Assembly: GCA_032433765.1 (NCBI GenBank)
Contig: JAVIAB010000092.1
Span: 105,676,779-105,740,778 of the forward strand
Direction of reading: 5' to 3'
From: Megaustenia siamemsis
Taxonomy: Eukaryota; Mollusca; Gastropoda; Stylommatophora; Ariophantidae
Length of the DNA: 64,000 bases
Shown: in pieces, positions 43,190-54,199 of the stretch
How positions within the stretch are numbered: the stretch's first letter is position 1
Layout: every line of letters starts with the position of its first letter
The notes under the pieces: model-generated
Seen by the model: the letters and a program-made list of their open reading frames with translations, nothing else
What the model was told of the DNA's origin: nothing
Database searches by the model: none
Made by a program: the position numbers and the translations under genes

Positions 43190-44345
43190 TTCTGAATTTG
43201 ATATCAGCACTGTCTCGAAATTTGCTGTGCCATTTTTTATTTTTGCTCTCCATGTGCTACGATATGCAGCCACATTTTCCAAGTTTCTTTCACTGATAAA
43301 AAATTCCCTCAAGGAAGCCTTGCAAACATCCTTATATCTCAGCACTGCTCTGCCCTTTGGTCTCTTTCGGGCCTTAAGTTCGCCATACAATATTTGTTTG
43401 GGAATGCGATTGCTTGCCATTCCTCTTACATGGCTCTGCCATCTTAGTCTACGAATACTACCTAAGTGCTGCCATGATCGATGGGAGTTTGGCTCGTTGT
43501 AAGACATTAGAGTTAGTTGCTTTGTCCTGCCATTTGATTTTCATAATCTTGCGAAGGCAACGCACATGAAAGCTGTTTAACCTTTTCTCCTTTCCTGCCT
43601 AGGTAGTCCAAGTTTCTGACCAATATAGAAGTATACTAAGCACACCACTTTGGTAAATATGAATCTTAGTCCTGAGTGTTAAATCGGTGTTGGCCCATCT
43701 TTAAGTTTGCCAAATGTGGATGCTGTCTTTCCGATTCGGGAATTTATTTCCTCTTCAAGCGAGACATTGGTTGTGACCATAGAACCCGAGATAGGTGAAC
43801 TTTCTCACAGATTCAATGGGTATGATATTTAATGATATAGCTGCGGGGCTGGCTACACCTTGTTGAAGCACTACAGTCTTCTGTATACTTATTGATATAA
43901 TAATTCATACGATCTAGCTAGAATGTCAATCATTGACTGCAGGACGGATTCATTGTGAGCAACCAGTGCTGCATCATCAGCGAATAGAAGCTCCTTGATT
44001 AGGGTCTCAGTTGTTTTAATTTTAACCTCAGACGTGCAAGATTGAATAAGGAACCGTCAGATCTTGTTGGGATGTAGATGTCCCCAGAGACGGTTTCAAA
44101 CGCATTGTGTAGAAGGGCAGCGAAAAATATGCCGAATAGAGGAGGGCAAGGACACATCCTTGTTTGACTCCACAGTTCATCTCAAACGGCTGGGAAGATC
44201 TACCGTTGAATTGGATGATGGCAGACAAATTGTTGTGAAACGACTTGATCAGCTTAAATAATATAGGAGGGCAGCCAACATCGTCCAACACCTTGTATAA
44301 ACCTGCTCTGTCACTGTATCAAACGCCTTTGTGAGATCAACAAAG
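43190..44345 (-). mobile_element. L-E non-LTR retrotransposon, RT to C-terminus
   Basis: Minus strand from 44345: AFVDLTKAFDTVTEQVYKVL, DDVGCPPILFKLIKSFHNNL, FEMNCGVKQGCVLA, LLFADDAALVAHNESVL (catalytic FADD codons at 43973-43984), SFHVRCLRKIMKIKWQDK, LRWQSHVRGMASNRIPKQ, ILYGELKARKRPKGRA and VLRYKDVCKASLREFF. Frames change several times, so it is dead. The C-terminus is unlike L-A to L-D. Both ends are truncated. Confidence 0.87.
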
Positions 44346-44371
44346 GCTATAAATAGAGGTCTTCTTTGTTT

Positions 44372-44376
44372 CTTGC

Positions 44377-44434
<58 letters not shown>
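44372..44434. repeat. (TA)n microsatellite
   Basis: About 29 uninterrupted TA units between L-E and L-F. Confidence 0.95.
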
Positions 44435-44439
<5 letters not shown>

Positions 44440-45805
44440 CAGACTATTGGGAACATGGCGACGAATCACCTGAATTGGCTGAAGATTTCTCTTTGAGTGT
44501 CCATTATTCCGACCAGAGTACACAGGATTAAGAAGAAGATTACTTCTCATCACATTCCAAAAGGATTATGTTTCTATGTCAGCCATGTAGGTAAACGCTT
44601 CGCCAAAATTGGGGAAAAAAGACTGAGACCAATAATAGAACTACAGTTAAGCGATTCTCAAATAGGGTTAAAAAAAAAAAAACACAGAGGATGTACTGAC
44701 GCTATATTCACCTTAAAATAGCAAGCAGAAAAAACGACAGAACACAATAAAAATTTGTACATAGCTTTCATTGACCAGGAAAAGCATTCGACAGAGTAAA
44801 TAGAGAACAACTTTACTAACAACATACGGAGTAAGCCAACATTTAACCAACCTAATTACAAATCTCTAAATCAACAGCAGCTGCACAGTCAGAACAGCAG
44901 CAGGCTACATGGACCACTTCGAAGTTAGATCAGGTGTAAGCCATCGGTGCGTACTATCCCCCCCCCTACTGTTTATTACACACATGGACTAAATATGCAA
45001 GTTAGCCAACCCATCAGAGACAGAGGAGATCAATGAGCTTTTATTTGCAGACGACCAGGCGCTAATACGTGGAAAAATAGAAGACCTACAAGATCACTTA
45101 AATAGATTCAACACAACAAGCACAAAATACAACATGAAAATGAACATCAACAAAACAGAAACCATGAATGTAACCAATGGAGAAACAGAACATTTACATA
45201 ACTATAGAAGGCAAACAACTAAAACAGGTAGAGGAATTCAAATACCTAGGCAGTTTAGTGACAAACGACAATTTTCAAACAGCAGAGATAGACTCAAGAT
45301 GCATCAAAGTTTGTCAAATCAATGGACAGCTATCATCACTATTGTCCAACACGGAAGTAACTCTAAAGGCAAAACGGGCACTGTACAATACAATCCTCAT
45401 CCCAACGTTGTGCTACCAATGCTAGACCTGGACCTTAGATGCAAGAACAATAAGAGAAATAACCTCTGCTGATATGAAATGTGTTAGACGAATGACAGGA
45501 AACAGCCTGAGAGACAAGATCAGAAATAAAGAACTGAGAAAAAGGCTAGGAATAGCACCATATATAGAATATTTAAAGAAACAAAAGAAATGATTTGGCC
45601 ACGTGACAAGGCAGAGTGATCGAAACACAACACAACGAGACTTCAGTAAGCGTTGCGAGAACACCAGACACACGGGCCGACCACAAAAAAGATGGATCGA
45701 TGGAATATTACAAGCACTAGGAAACATAACAGCAGCACAAGCAAAAGACCGCAAATAATATCTCCTCTCGACGCTGAAAGGCAAATGAGGAAGGAAAAGA
45801 AGATA
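44440..45805 (+). mobile_element. L-F non-LTR retrotransposon, RT to 3' end
   Basis: Plus strand, in shifting frames: HRGCTDAIFTLK, NKNLYIAFIDQEK, LLFADDQALIRGKIEDLQDH (FADD at 45044-45055), STKYNMKMNINKTE, IEGKQLKQVEEFKYLGSLVT, SADMKCVRRMTGNSLRDKI, FGHVTRQSDRN and RPQKRWIDGILQAL. Ends CTGAAAGGCAAATGAGGAAG followed by an A/T-rich tail. Several frameshifts and stops. Relatives are on the minus strand at 2546-3290, 42700-43020 and 58725-59990. Confidence 0.85.
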
Positions 45806-46085
45806 TATATTTTTATTTATTTATTTTTACACTCTTTAGATACACACAATTCGTGACCCTATTTAATATCTGACCTGTGTCTGGGTTGATGAAATGTTGA
45901 TTCTCCTTTCTTGTTTATTGACTTTTGTGAAAATCTTTGTTGATGAATAGCTGTTTATGATAATTATAGCAATCATGAGGTGAATATACGGCAGCTGTAA
46001 GACGAAATTAAATGTCATAACCGACGTTACAGCAGTCATGTAGTCGTATTAACCCAGTCGTGATGGAATGATTTCATAGAAGATG

Positions 46086-46210
46086 TTGTCCTATATGTAG
46101 CCAATGTATAGTTATAAGAATCATTATCTTGTATATGTAGCCAATGTATAGTTATAAGAATCATTATCTTGTATATGTAGCCAATGTATAGTTATAAGAA
46201 TCATTATCTT
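46086..46210. repeat. 40-bp tandem repeat, 3 units
   Basis: CCAATGTATAGTTATAAGAA starts at 46101, 46141 and 46181. The last units are nearly identical. Confidence 0.95.
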
Positions 46211-46225
46211 GTAAAATATCATTTA

Positions 46226-46429
46226 GCGTAGGCGTTCATGTCCTTCCATACTTCTCTGTCCTCAGTACATCGTTTAGCGTAGGCGTTCATGTCCTCCCAT
46301 ACTTCTCTGTCCTCAGTACATCGTTTAGCGTAGGCGTTCATGTCCTCCCATACTTCTCTGTCCTCAGTACATCGTTTAGCGAAGGCGTTCATGTCCTTCC
46401 ACAATTCTCTGTCCTCAGTGCATCGTTTC
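46226..46429. repeat. 51-bp in-frame array in the L-B C-terminus, 4 units
   Basis: GCGTAGGCGTTCATGTCC recurs at 46226, 46277, 46328 and (as GCGAAGGCG) 46379. On the minus strand each unit is 17 residues, RCTEDREVWEDMNAYAK, the last residues of the LINE polyprotein. Confidence 0.95.
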
Positions 46430-46510
46430 AACTCTCTTGTTGCCCTTTTACCTAGCTGCGAAACCAAGCTATCGAGTATCTTCTCTCTTTTTCGACTGAT
46501 ATCTCTTTCC

Positions 46511-46823
46511 TTAAACAAATGGTGAAGTTTTAAAACAACTAAACATGAAACGAGAACTACTAAACACAATTCAAGCAAGACAATTGAGATTTTGGGGGGT
46601 CATGTTAAAAAACAAAACAGTCTACGACAAGAAATATTGGAAGGAAAATACAAGGTAAAAGAGGCAGAGGGAGATCAAGACTAACATGGATGAGTACCAT
46701 CAAAAGATGGACAAGTCAGCCTATGACAACCTGCACCATCAAACAAACAAAAAACCAGCGGACTGGCACGCCATGGTAGCCAACCTTCGTTGGGGAGCCG
46801 GCACTCAAAGATGAATGATGATG
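46511..46823 (+). mobile_element. L-A retrotransposon 3' end nested in L-B
   Basis: AAGTTTTAAAACAACTAAAC, GAGAACTACTAAACACAATT, GGCAGAGGGAGATCAAGAC, GCCAACCTTCGTTGGGGAG and a GATGAATGATGATG tail. Target duplication ATCTCTTTCC at 46501-46510 and 46824-46833, with L-B sequence continuing across it. Confidence 0.92.
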
Positions 46824-47652
46824 ATCTCTTTCCTCGTATTTTGCCAGTTGTAACCAAATATTCAAACTTCCCCCATGACATGCCAGAAAAATGTCGATTG
46901 CTACTTTCCTGTCTTTAGAAGCTCTCTTTGAGAATTTCTCGTTGTTTTTTTTAGCTGTCCAGGGAACTTTCAACATTCTTCTGAGAAATATAATCTATAT
47001 GACCTCCAATCGCCTTTTCATGTGAATGTATACTGTCCTTGATTTACTTCCATAGGTGAGAATTGGCTCTATATCACCGATGAACTCTTTTTCTCACTTC
47101 TGTTTACGTAGTCTTGTTGCACAGATGTTTTTCATTTTCTGAAAAGCTACTTTTGCCTTTGATGAATTTCTGTCTGTTGTTATTGTGCGCATGTATATAA
47201 GACTCTGCACTTGCTTTAGATTTGCCTCGTTTATTTGTATATTGCATGATTATGATAGTTTTTCTCTTCTATATGACCATTACTTTTTTTTTCTTCCCGT
47301 TTAGGCTGAGACGTATTTTAGTGCCTTCTTTCACTATTATGTCTATCATTTCGTGTAGCTCATTCTCCGTCTCTGCTTTAAAGACTGTGTCATCGCCATA
47401 TCGCAGGTTCTCTATGTTGTAACTGTTGACTTTTAATTTTTTTTCTAGGAGTCTACTATTAATCTCATATAATAGTTTCGTTGTAGAGTGAGAACAAATT
47501 GGACGACAATTATAATAATACACGTGGGAAAAAAAACATATAGAGTCGGGGAAAACTGAATAAAATCTCTCTGTCTTAACTTCGGTTGGTTCGGTGAAGT
47601 TAATATAACTAGTCCTCACTCTTATCTCATTCTCTCTCTCTCTCTCTCTCTG

Positions 47653-47745
47653 CGATCAAGTCTCAATCTGAGTAGGATTCCAGACTCTCTTATGAAGTCA
47701 GCTGTCTGTTTAAGCGATTCGATTGCCCCATTTATCTCATTCGAA
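47653..47745 (-). mobile_element. R1 repeat with (CT)n
   Basis: CTTATGAAGTCAGCTGTCTG, TTTAAGCGATTCGATTGCCC as at 36590-36640. A (CT)n run at about 47630-47651 is on the side of the element tail. Confidence 0.6.
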
Positions 47746-48655
47746 TGTAACGGTAAATATTATGACACATTACCAGAATTGTTATGCGTGCTAAAATGGG
47801 CCCTTGCCTGCTTCTTTAGAGTATTACGTTGTTCTAGATGTGTTGGTGATACATGGTTGACTGAATGGCACTTTTAACTTATTGTAGCAATGTATTCATT
47901 AGGACGCATTAGTGACTATTATGATGTAGGTTGTAGATTCATCTTACGAGTATAAGATGTTTACTCGTTCCGTAAAGTGCTTTAGCTATGTCCATCTGTG
48001 GTCATGATAATAGCCAGCATTTTGGTGGGAAGAAGGTTGCTCAGCGACTCTTAGTTGGCCTTGTTGGCTTGAGAACACAGCCTGGTCTGGGCAATAATTG
48101 GCAGAATACATTGCATGGAGACGAACTCACTGGTAACTCGTTAAGGTCTAGGAGACGTTCTAGAGCAGTCCAGGTCTCCATAAATTTATTCAATGTTGCC
48201 TACTAGATAAAACATCATTGTCAAGATCTCCGTACAACCTCAATACAAACCACATTCTACAAACAAGTATTTCCTAGAAATTGCTACTCAGTTTCAACGA
48301 CATTCCAGTATTCCAACCTTTAGGTTCAGAACTGTCCGAAGTGGACTAAAAATCTCGACTTATCAAACTATCTTAACTGAACATCTCTCTGGGATCTTAT
48401 GTTACTAACATGGTAGTTACCTAATTTATATCTACTGCTAGATGTCTTCATACTGGTTGGTAACATCGTCTCGCCGGCGTTTCTTCTCAATCTCTAGCAC
48501 GTCCATCTGCCTCGATGTCTGGCGAGCTTCTCCAGGTCTCACTCAAAGAAACTAGCATCGTCGTCGTTAACACCTGATCACGTGGTCATGATCTGCACAA
48601 AATGTCCTCAACTGTGGACAGACAACTTATGTACCTGTCCCAAGTTCTAAATTTA
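47746..48655. other. No confident gene; possible 5' flank of the Penelope-like element
   Basis: Frames of 61-72 codons unrecognised. The last ~400 bases may be decayed Penelope-like sequence but I could not align motifs. Confidence 0.4.
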
Positions 48656-48659
48656 ATTC

Positions 48660-50200
48660 TCCTTTAGTGATTAACTACCACTGTAATCTTATCATCTGGT
48701 TGTATTCTTACAAAGCTAAACTATGGAACAACATCTTCGCTTCTTACAATAACTCGACCCGTTCATCCACATATCACAAATACACAGACGATAGTGTTGG
48801 TGTTTCTTATCTACCGGAACAGGATATTAAATGTTTAGATTTCTTTGATAATTTCCAACCATCTGTTAATATACTCGTACTATGTCTACTTTTTAGACAT
48901 CACAGCTTCTCTTGATTTCTCTGGCATTGATACTCCAGTTTAAAATAATCTCACAGATGCTCATTCCTACATCCTTTACACGTCCGCTCACCCTCGATCT
49001 TGCCGTGATTCTATTTCTTTCCCGTAGTGCAACGGTTCCGTCACATTTGTGACCAAGATGTTTAAATGAGGCGTAATTGACACATATTTCCTGCACCTTC
49101 TCTTATATCCTGACCACGTCTTTTAGTCTGTCTTCCAACGGTAACTTAGTTGGGAAAACCATTCGACTAGGCTACCGACGTTCGAAAAACCCGTGTCCGA
49201 TTCCCGCTGGAAACAGTGTGAATTATACTCGTGGTTGGAAAAAAAAATACCCCCGCGGTCGACCCAGCCCCTGACAGAAATGGGTACCAGTGTAGTATTA
49301 CTCTGGAAAGGTGAGGAATGCCGCCTCGCATCGTGAGTTTCGGCAAGCAGCGACAGTGTCCAGAATTCTCCGAAAACTCGCGTGCTTAGACGGAAGTCTC
49401 GTACTAAACCTTTATTATACCAACGGGGTCACATTATATCTCGTAGAGATGCTTCCACCGCCTCGTCCCATTCGTATTCTAATAGAACTGTCCTTGTTTT
49501 TCACTCATCACCTACAGCTGCACTCGGGATCAAGATTGGCTATTTATTCATTCTCTGCTCTGACACTACCATACGACTTCTCTTTTCTGCCCTACTTTAG
49601 TTGTGTGTGAGCGTGATAGAAACTTTATATGCATGTGGGTTCGAATGCGCCTGAAGAACTCTACCCATTGCCACATGGAAACACTTTCATGCAGCAGCAC
49701 GGTTTGTAAAACATGCTAGTGTGTGCTTGAGATAGACCGTGTTGCCTTCTCTAATAACAACTTCCATATTATGGAGGGGTTCATTTGTGTTTCGCTTAGC
49801 ATTATATATATTATCATTTGTCATAGCTGCTGGAAGACCTACATTGGTGAAACGAGGGAACGTTTATTTGTTCGCTTTCGTGTGTATCTCAAAGGCATTT
49901 CACTTAATTCTGACGCTCATGTAACAGTCCATATCGATTCCCTGGACATTATAGCTCTGACGACATTCGTATTACTGGCGTGATCTCTTGCTCCACTGAT
50001 GATTGCAGTATTTTTGTTTCGGAGAACCGCCTCATAACTCGCTTTGGTTCGTCAAACCCAAGTGTGATTTGTGTCCCTTTTCTTATAATATATTTGCATG
50101 TCTCCGTCATCTTTTATATTCAAGGTTTTAAAACAGCTCTGTTATCGTCTTTTGTTGCTGTACGACTTCTCATTTTCTGTGTGCTTTCGCGATGGCATTA
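48660..50200 (+). mobile_element. Penelope-like element, RT plus GIY-YIG endonuclease remains
   Basis: LYSYKAKLWNNIF..., HKYTDDSVGVSYLPEQDIKC (YTDD at 48781-48792, where the family has YxDD), FFDNFQPSVN, then across frames an FLDI-like and a RHICDQDV-like stretch. After a SINE A insertion come the Cys-bearing CHSCWKTYIGETRERL, VRFRVYLKGISLNSD (GIY-YIG endonuclease core: IGET and R..H-like region) and ITGVISCSTDDCSIF, ENRLITRFGSSNPS. RT followed by GIY-YIG is the hallmark of Penelope-like elements. Many stops; inactive. Confidence 0.75.
49134..49400 (+). mobile_element. SINE A inserted in the Penelope-like element
   Basis: CGGTAACTTAGTTGGGAAAA, degraded B-box GTCCGATTCCCGC, CTGACAGAAATGGGTACC, GGTGAGGAATGCCGC and AAAACTCGCGTGCTTAGACG. 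It separates the RT and endonuclease parts. Confidence 0.87.
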
Positions 50201-50721
50201 GATAGCTCAAGCCATTGTTTAGATTTCTTCTGTTATTTAAATATTTGTATTCTGTTTTGTTTGTTTTCGTTTAATTTAAAATCCTTTTTGTCGAAGCATT
50301 GACTCCTTGTCATGTTCACGAACTTGAAACTGTTGTGTTGTCTTTTATTGTATGAGTGTTAGTTGTCATCAATGTTTTAAAAAACTGTTACGTTCTATCA
50401 TCATCAACATGTCAGGTGGCTTCAAAAATCCTAGCTGCACCTGAGCGACTCATAGCTGGCTGCTTACGTTAGGATAATTAAACTCAAACACATCTCCATC
50501 TCCCGGGAGTATGCCTGGAATCACACTATATATATGGTCTAAGCAATGGTGATCGAAGAGGGAGGGGAACCCAGTGTTCACAAATGCCATACTGGAGACG
50601 GGTGTGCTGACGCTTGGCAGCTTGCTGTAACCGCAACACAACTTTGCGTTGTTTTAAAGGCGAACGATGACGAGGAGTAGTAGGGCGGATAACGGAAAAA
50701 GAAGATAATGTCGATCGTCAT
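50201..50721. other. No gene recognised
   Basis: AT-rich, with no recognised motif. Confidence 0.45.
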
Positions 50722-51838
50722 AGCATCAAATATCGTGTATTCGAAGACGGTAATATAAAATATCGTGCATTCGAAGACGGTAATATAAAATATCGTGTAT
50801 TCGAAGACGGTAATATAAAATATCGTGCATTCGAAGACGGTAATATAAAATATCGTGTATTCGAAGACGGTAATATAAAATATCGTGTATTCGAAGACGG
50901 TATTATAAAATATCATGCATTAGAAGAAGCCAACATCAAGTATTACACATTCGAAAAGTTAACATCAAGTATCATGCATTAGAAGAAGCCAACATCAAGT
51001 ATTACACTTTCGAAAAGGTAACAACAAGTATTACACATTCGAAAAGGTAACATCAAGTATTACACATTCGAAAAGGTAACATCAAGTATCATGCATTAGA
51101 AGAAGCCAACATCAAGTATTACACATTCGAAAAGGTAACATCAAGTATCATGCATTAGAAGAAGCCAACATCAAGTATTACACTTTCGAAAAGGTAACAA
51201 CAAGTATTACACATTCGAAAAGGTAACATCAAGTATTACACATTCGAAAAGGTAACATCAAGTATCATGCATTAGAAGAAGCCAACATCAAGTATTACAC
51301 ATTCGAAAAGGTAACATCAAGTATCATGCATTAGAAGAAGCCAACATCAAGTATTACACTTTCGAAAAGGTAACATCAAGTATCATGCATTAGAAGAAGC
51401 CAACATCAAGTATTACACATTCGAAAAGGTAACATCAAGTATCATGCATTAGAAGAAGCCAACATCAAGTATTACACTTTCGAAAAGGTAACATCAAGTA
51501 TCATGCATTAGAAGAAGCCAACATCAAGTATTACACATTCGAAAAGGTAACATCAAGTATCATGCATTAGAAGAAGCCAACATCAAGTATTACACATTCG
51601 AAAAGGTAACATCAAGTATCATGCATTAGAAGAAGCCAACATCAAGTATTACACTTTCGAAAAGGTAACAATAAGTATCATGCATTAGAAGAAGCCAACA
51701 TCAAGTATTACACATTCGTAAAAGGTAACGTCAAGTATCATTCATTTGAAGAAGCCAACATCAAATATCATGCATTCGAAGAAGCCAACATCAAGTATTA
51801 CACATTCGAAAAAGATAACATCGAGTATCACGCTTTGT
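50722..51838. repeat. 30-bp array passing into a ~59-bp compound array
   Basis: First seven or so units of TATCGTGTATTCGAAGACGG + TAATATAAAA (30 bp; alternating GTGTATTC/GTGCATTC). From about 50910 units become ATCATGCATTAGAAGAAGCC + AACATCAAGT and ATTACACATTCGAAAAGG + TAACATCAAGT, mostly alternating as a ~59-bp dimer to 51838. All descend from one 30-bp monomer. Confidence 0.94.
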
Positions 51839-52062
51839 GGCATTCGTGATAGTTTCTCCCCACAACATCCTGTTTGATGTCGAGAATGACACGTCAACTG
51901 ATATGTTGTTGTGTGCTCGTGAAGTTGATCTCAATGAAGGAGAGTTTGTAGACAGTTTAACAGTTAAACATTTAACTCCTTACTAACGTTCCTGGCAATT
52001 TGAAAGTACTGCGTCCAAATAATGTACCACGTTAATTTTCTTAAGGCAGAATTAGGCATCAT

Positions 52063-53723
52063 TATCATCATGTGCCATACCGGATGGCGTAGGCGACCAT
52101 GTTCTTCCACAATCTTCTATCTACAGTACATCATATCAGTTCTGTTGTTGACTGTTTTCCATGCCATGATATCACGCTATCCAGTATTTTCTCTCTTTGT
52201 CATCCGCGATATCTCTTTCCTTTTATTTTGCCAGTTGTAATCGAGTATTCCAACTTTCCTCTTCTCATGATGTCTCCAAAAAATGCTGATTGTTTTTTTT
52301 CTGATGTTCTTTAGAGGAGTTCACTTTTTGTGTTGCCTTCTTCGAGAATTTCTTCATTGGTCTTTTTAGCTGTCCAGGGAACTTTCAATATTCTTCTGAG
52401 AAATCCCATCCCTGTGACCTCTAATCGTCTTTTCATTTGTTTGTCCACTGTCCATGATTCGCTTCCATATGTCAGAATTGGTTCTATATAGCACCGATGA
52501 ACTCTCTTTCTCACTTCTATTGACATATATTGTTGCAGAGGATATTTTTTTTATTTTCTGAAATGCCATTTTGGCCTAAGCTATTCCGCTTTTTATTTCT
52601 GTGATGCATCTTCCATCTGATGTTATTGTGCCCAAGTATTTGACGCGTTGCACTTGTTTCAGATTTGTCCTGTTTATTTTTATGCTGCATGATGGTGATG
52701 ATTGTTTCTTTGATATGACCATTACTTGTGTTCTTACTACTCAGACTGAGACAATTTTTTTTAAATTGCTTTCTTTTACCATTATATCTATCATTTCTTG
52801 TAGTTCATTCTCTGTCTCTGCTATTAACACTGTGTCATCCGCATATCGAAAGTTATTTATGTTGTGCTCGTTGACTTTAATTCCTTTTTTGTCTACTATT
52901 GATCTCATAATATGTTCGCTGTAAAGTGAAAACAAATCCGGCGACAGAACACAACCTCTTTGTTTTATATATTGCAATTGTCCTGTTTGGTTGCTAATTC
53001 GCATAGCTGCTGTTTGGTGCCAGTACGTGCTTTTTATGATTCGTAGATCCTTGTCATCAGTGTTTAATTTCTCCAGCGTATTTATTATTTCCACATGCTT
53101 AACTTTGTCAAATGCTTTTGTTCAGTCTATAAAGCACATATATAGATCTTTCTTTACCTCTATAGATCTTTCTATCAATGTTCTTAAGATGTATATTGCT
53201 TTATTGGTGCCCTTTCCTTCCACAAATCCACATTGTTCCTCACTTATTTCTGGTTTTATTTTGCTCCTTACACGGCTCATGATGATTCTTAGTAATATTT
53301 TCGTCATATGGCTTATGAGACTAATAGTGCGATGGTCTTCACAATCAGTGGCGCCCGACATCTTCGGTATGGCTAAATACCAGACCAGGTGTTACCTATA
53401 ATCATTTCATATGTCCTTGCCCAATCTATCAATCTATCCCCTCTATCATTCATTTCTCCAAGGCCATGTACCTCAGTCACATTTTGCACTTTAGCTGTTT
53501 CTACCTTTGCAATGAAATCCCCTAATATAATAGTTATTTCTTGGGATTTACACTGTTCAATGGTCATCTCTAGCTCGTTGTAAAAGTGTCACTGTCTTCT
53601 TCTTCGCTATTACTTATTGGTGCATACACTTGAATTATGTTGATATCCATTAGTCTATCTCTCAATTTTACTAGCAGAATTCTATCTGATACTGGCCAAA
53701 ATCCTTTCATTGTTTTGCTTCTT
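52063..53723 (-). mobile_element. L-B (subfamily 2) non-LTR retrotransposon, endonuclease to 3' end
   Basis: The most complete L-B copy. From 53723 leftward on the minus strand: APE-type endonuclease pieces (QEITIILGDFIAKVE, NDRGDRLIDWARTYEMIIGN), RT with GATDCEDHRTISLISHMTKI, EEQCGFVEGKGTNKAI, DKVKHVEIINTLEKLN, GCVLSPDLFSLY and FRYADDTVLIAETENELQEM (YADD codons at 52834-52845). Then KRVHRCYIEPILTYGSESWT, GFLRRILKVPWTAKKTN and a C-terminus near YAIRYGT followed by (GAT)n at 52063. Several frameshifts and stops; the 5' end is replaced by the 94-bp array. The order endonuclease-RT is that of APE-bearing non-LTR elements. Confidence 0.9.
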
Positions 53724-54193
53724 TCCCTATCTAACATGATGCATACTCCTCTTTCGTGTGTGGTTCTCCTAGATTAAATTACATTTCCGCTGTCGTGTTG
53801 TAATAATCCTGCTCCATTCTCTATCTAACAATATGCATACTCCTCTTTCGTGTGTTGTTCCCCTAGATTAAATTACATTTCCGCTGTCGTGTTGTAATAA
53901 TCCTGCTCCATTCGCTATCTAACATGATGCATACTCCTCTTTCGTGTGTTGTTCCCCTAGATTAAATTACATTTCCGCTGTCGCGTTGTAATAATCCTGC
54001 TCCTTTATCTATCTAACATGATGCATACTCATCTTTCGTGTGTGGTTCCCCTAGATTAAATTATATTTCCGCTGTCGCGTTGTAATAATCCTACTCCTTT
54101 ATCTATCTAACATGATGCATACTCATCTTTCGTGTGTGGATCCCCTAGATTAAATTACATTTTCGCTGTCGCGTTGTAATAATCCTGCTCCTT
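53724..54193. repeat. 94-bp tandem array from the L-B endonuclease domain, 5 units
   Basis: GCATACTCCTCTTTCGTGTG starts at 53741, 53835, 53929, 54023 (ACTCAT variant) and 54117, spacing exactly 94. On the minus strand the unit reads ...THERGVCIMLD..., matching endonuclease-domain sequence that continues into L-B at 53723. It ends at the L-C boundary. Confidence 0.93.
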
Positions 54194-54199
54194 TCCAGA

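Larger units (their letters stand above)
46215..47515 (-). mobile_element. L-B (subfamily 2) retrotransposon, interrupted by L-A
   Basis: Minus strand: decayed RT with NIENLRYGDDTVFKAETENE (Gly for Ala in the YADD box, about 47388-47401), KVPWTAKKNNEKF, then after the L-A insertion SRKREKILDSL, LGKRATRELKRCTEDRELWK and four copies of a 51-bp C-terminal segment. The copy at 52063-53723 shows the undisturbed order. Confidence 0.85.
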
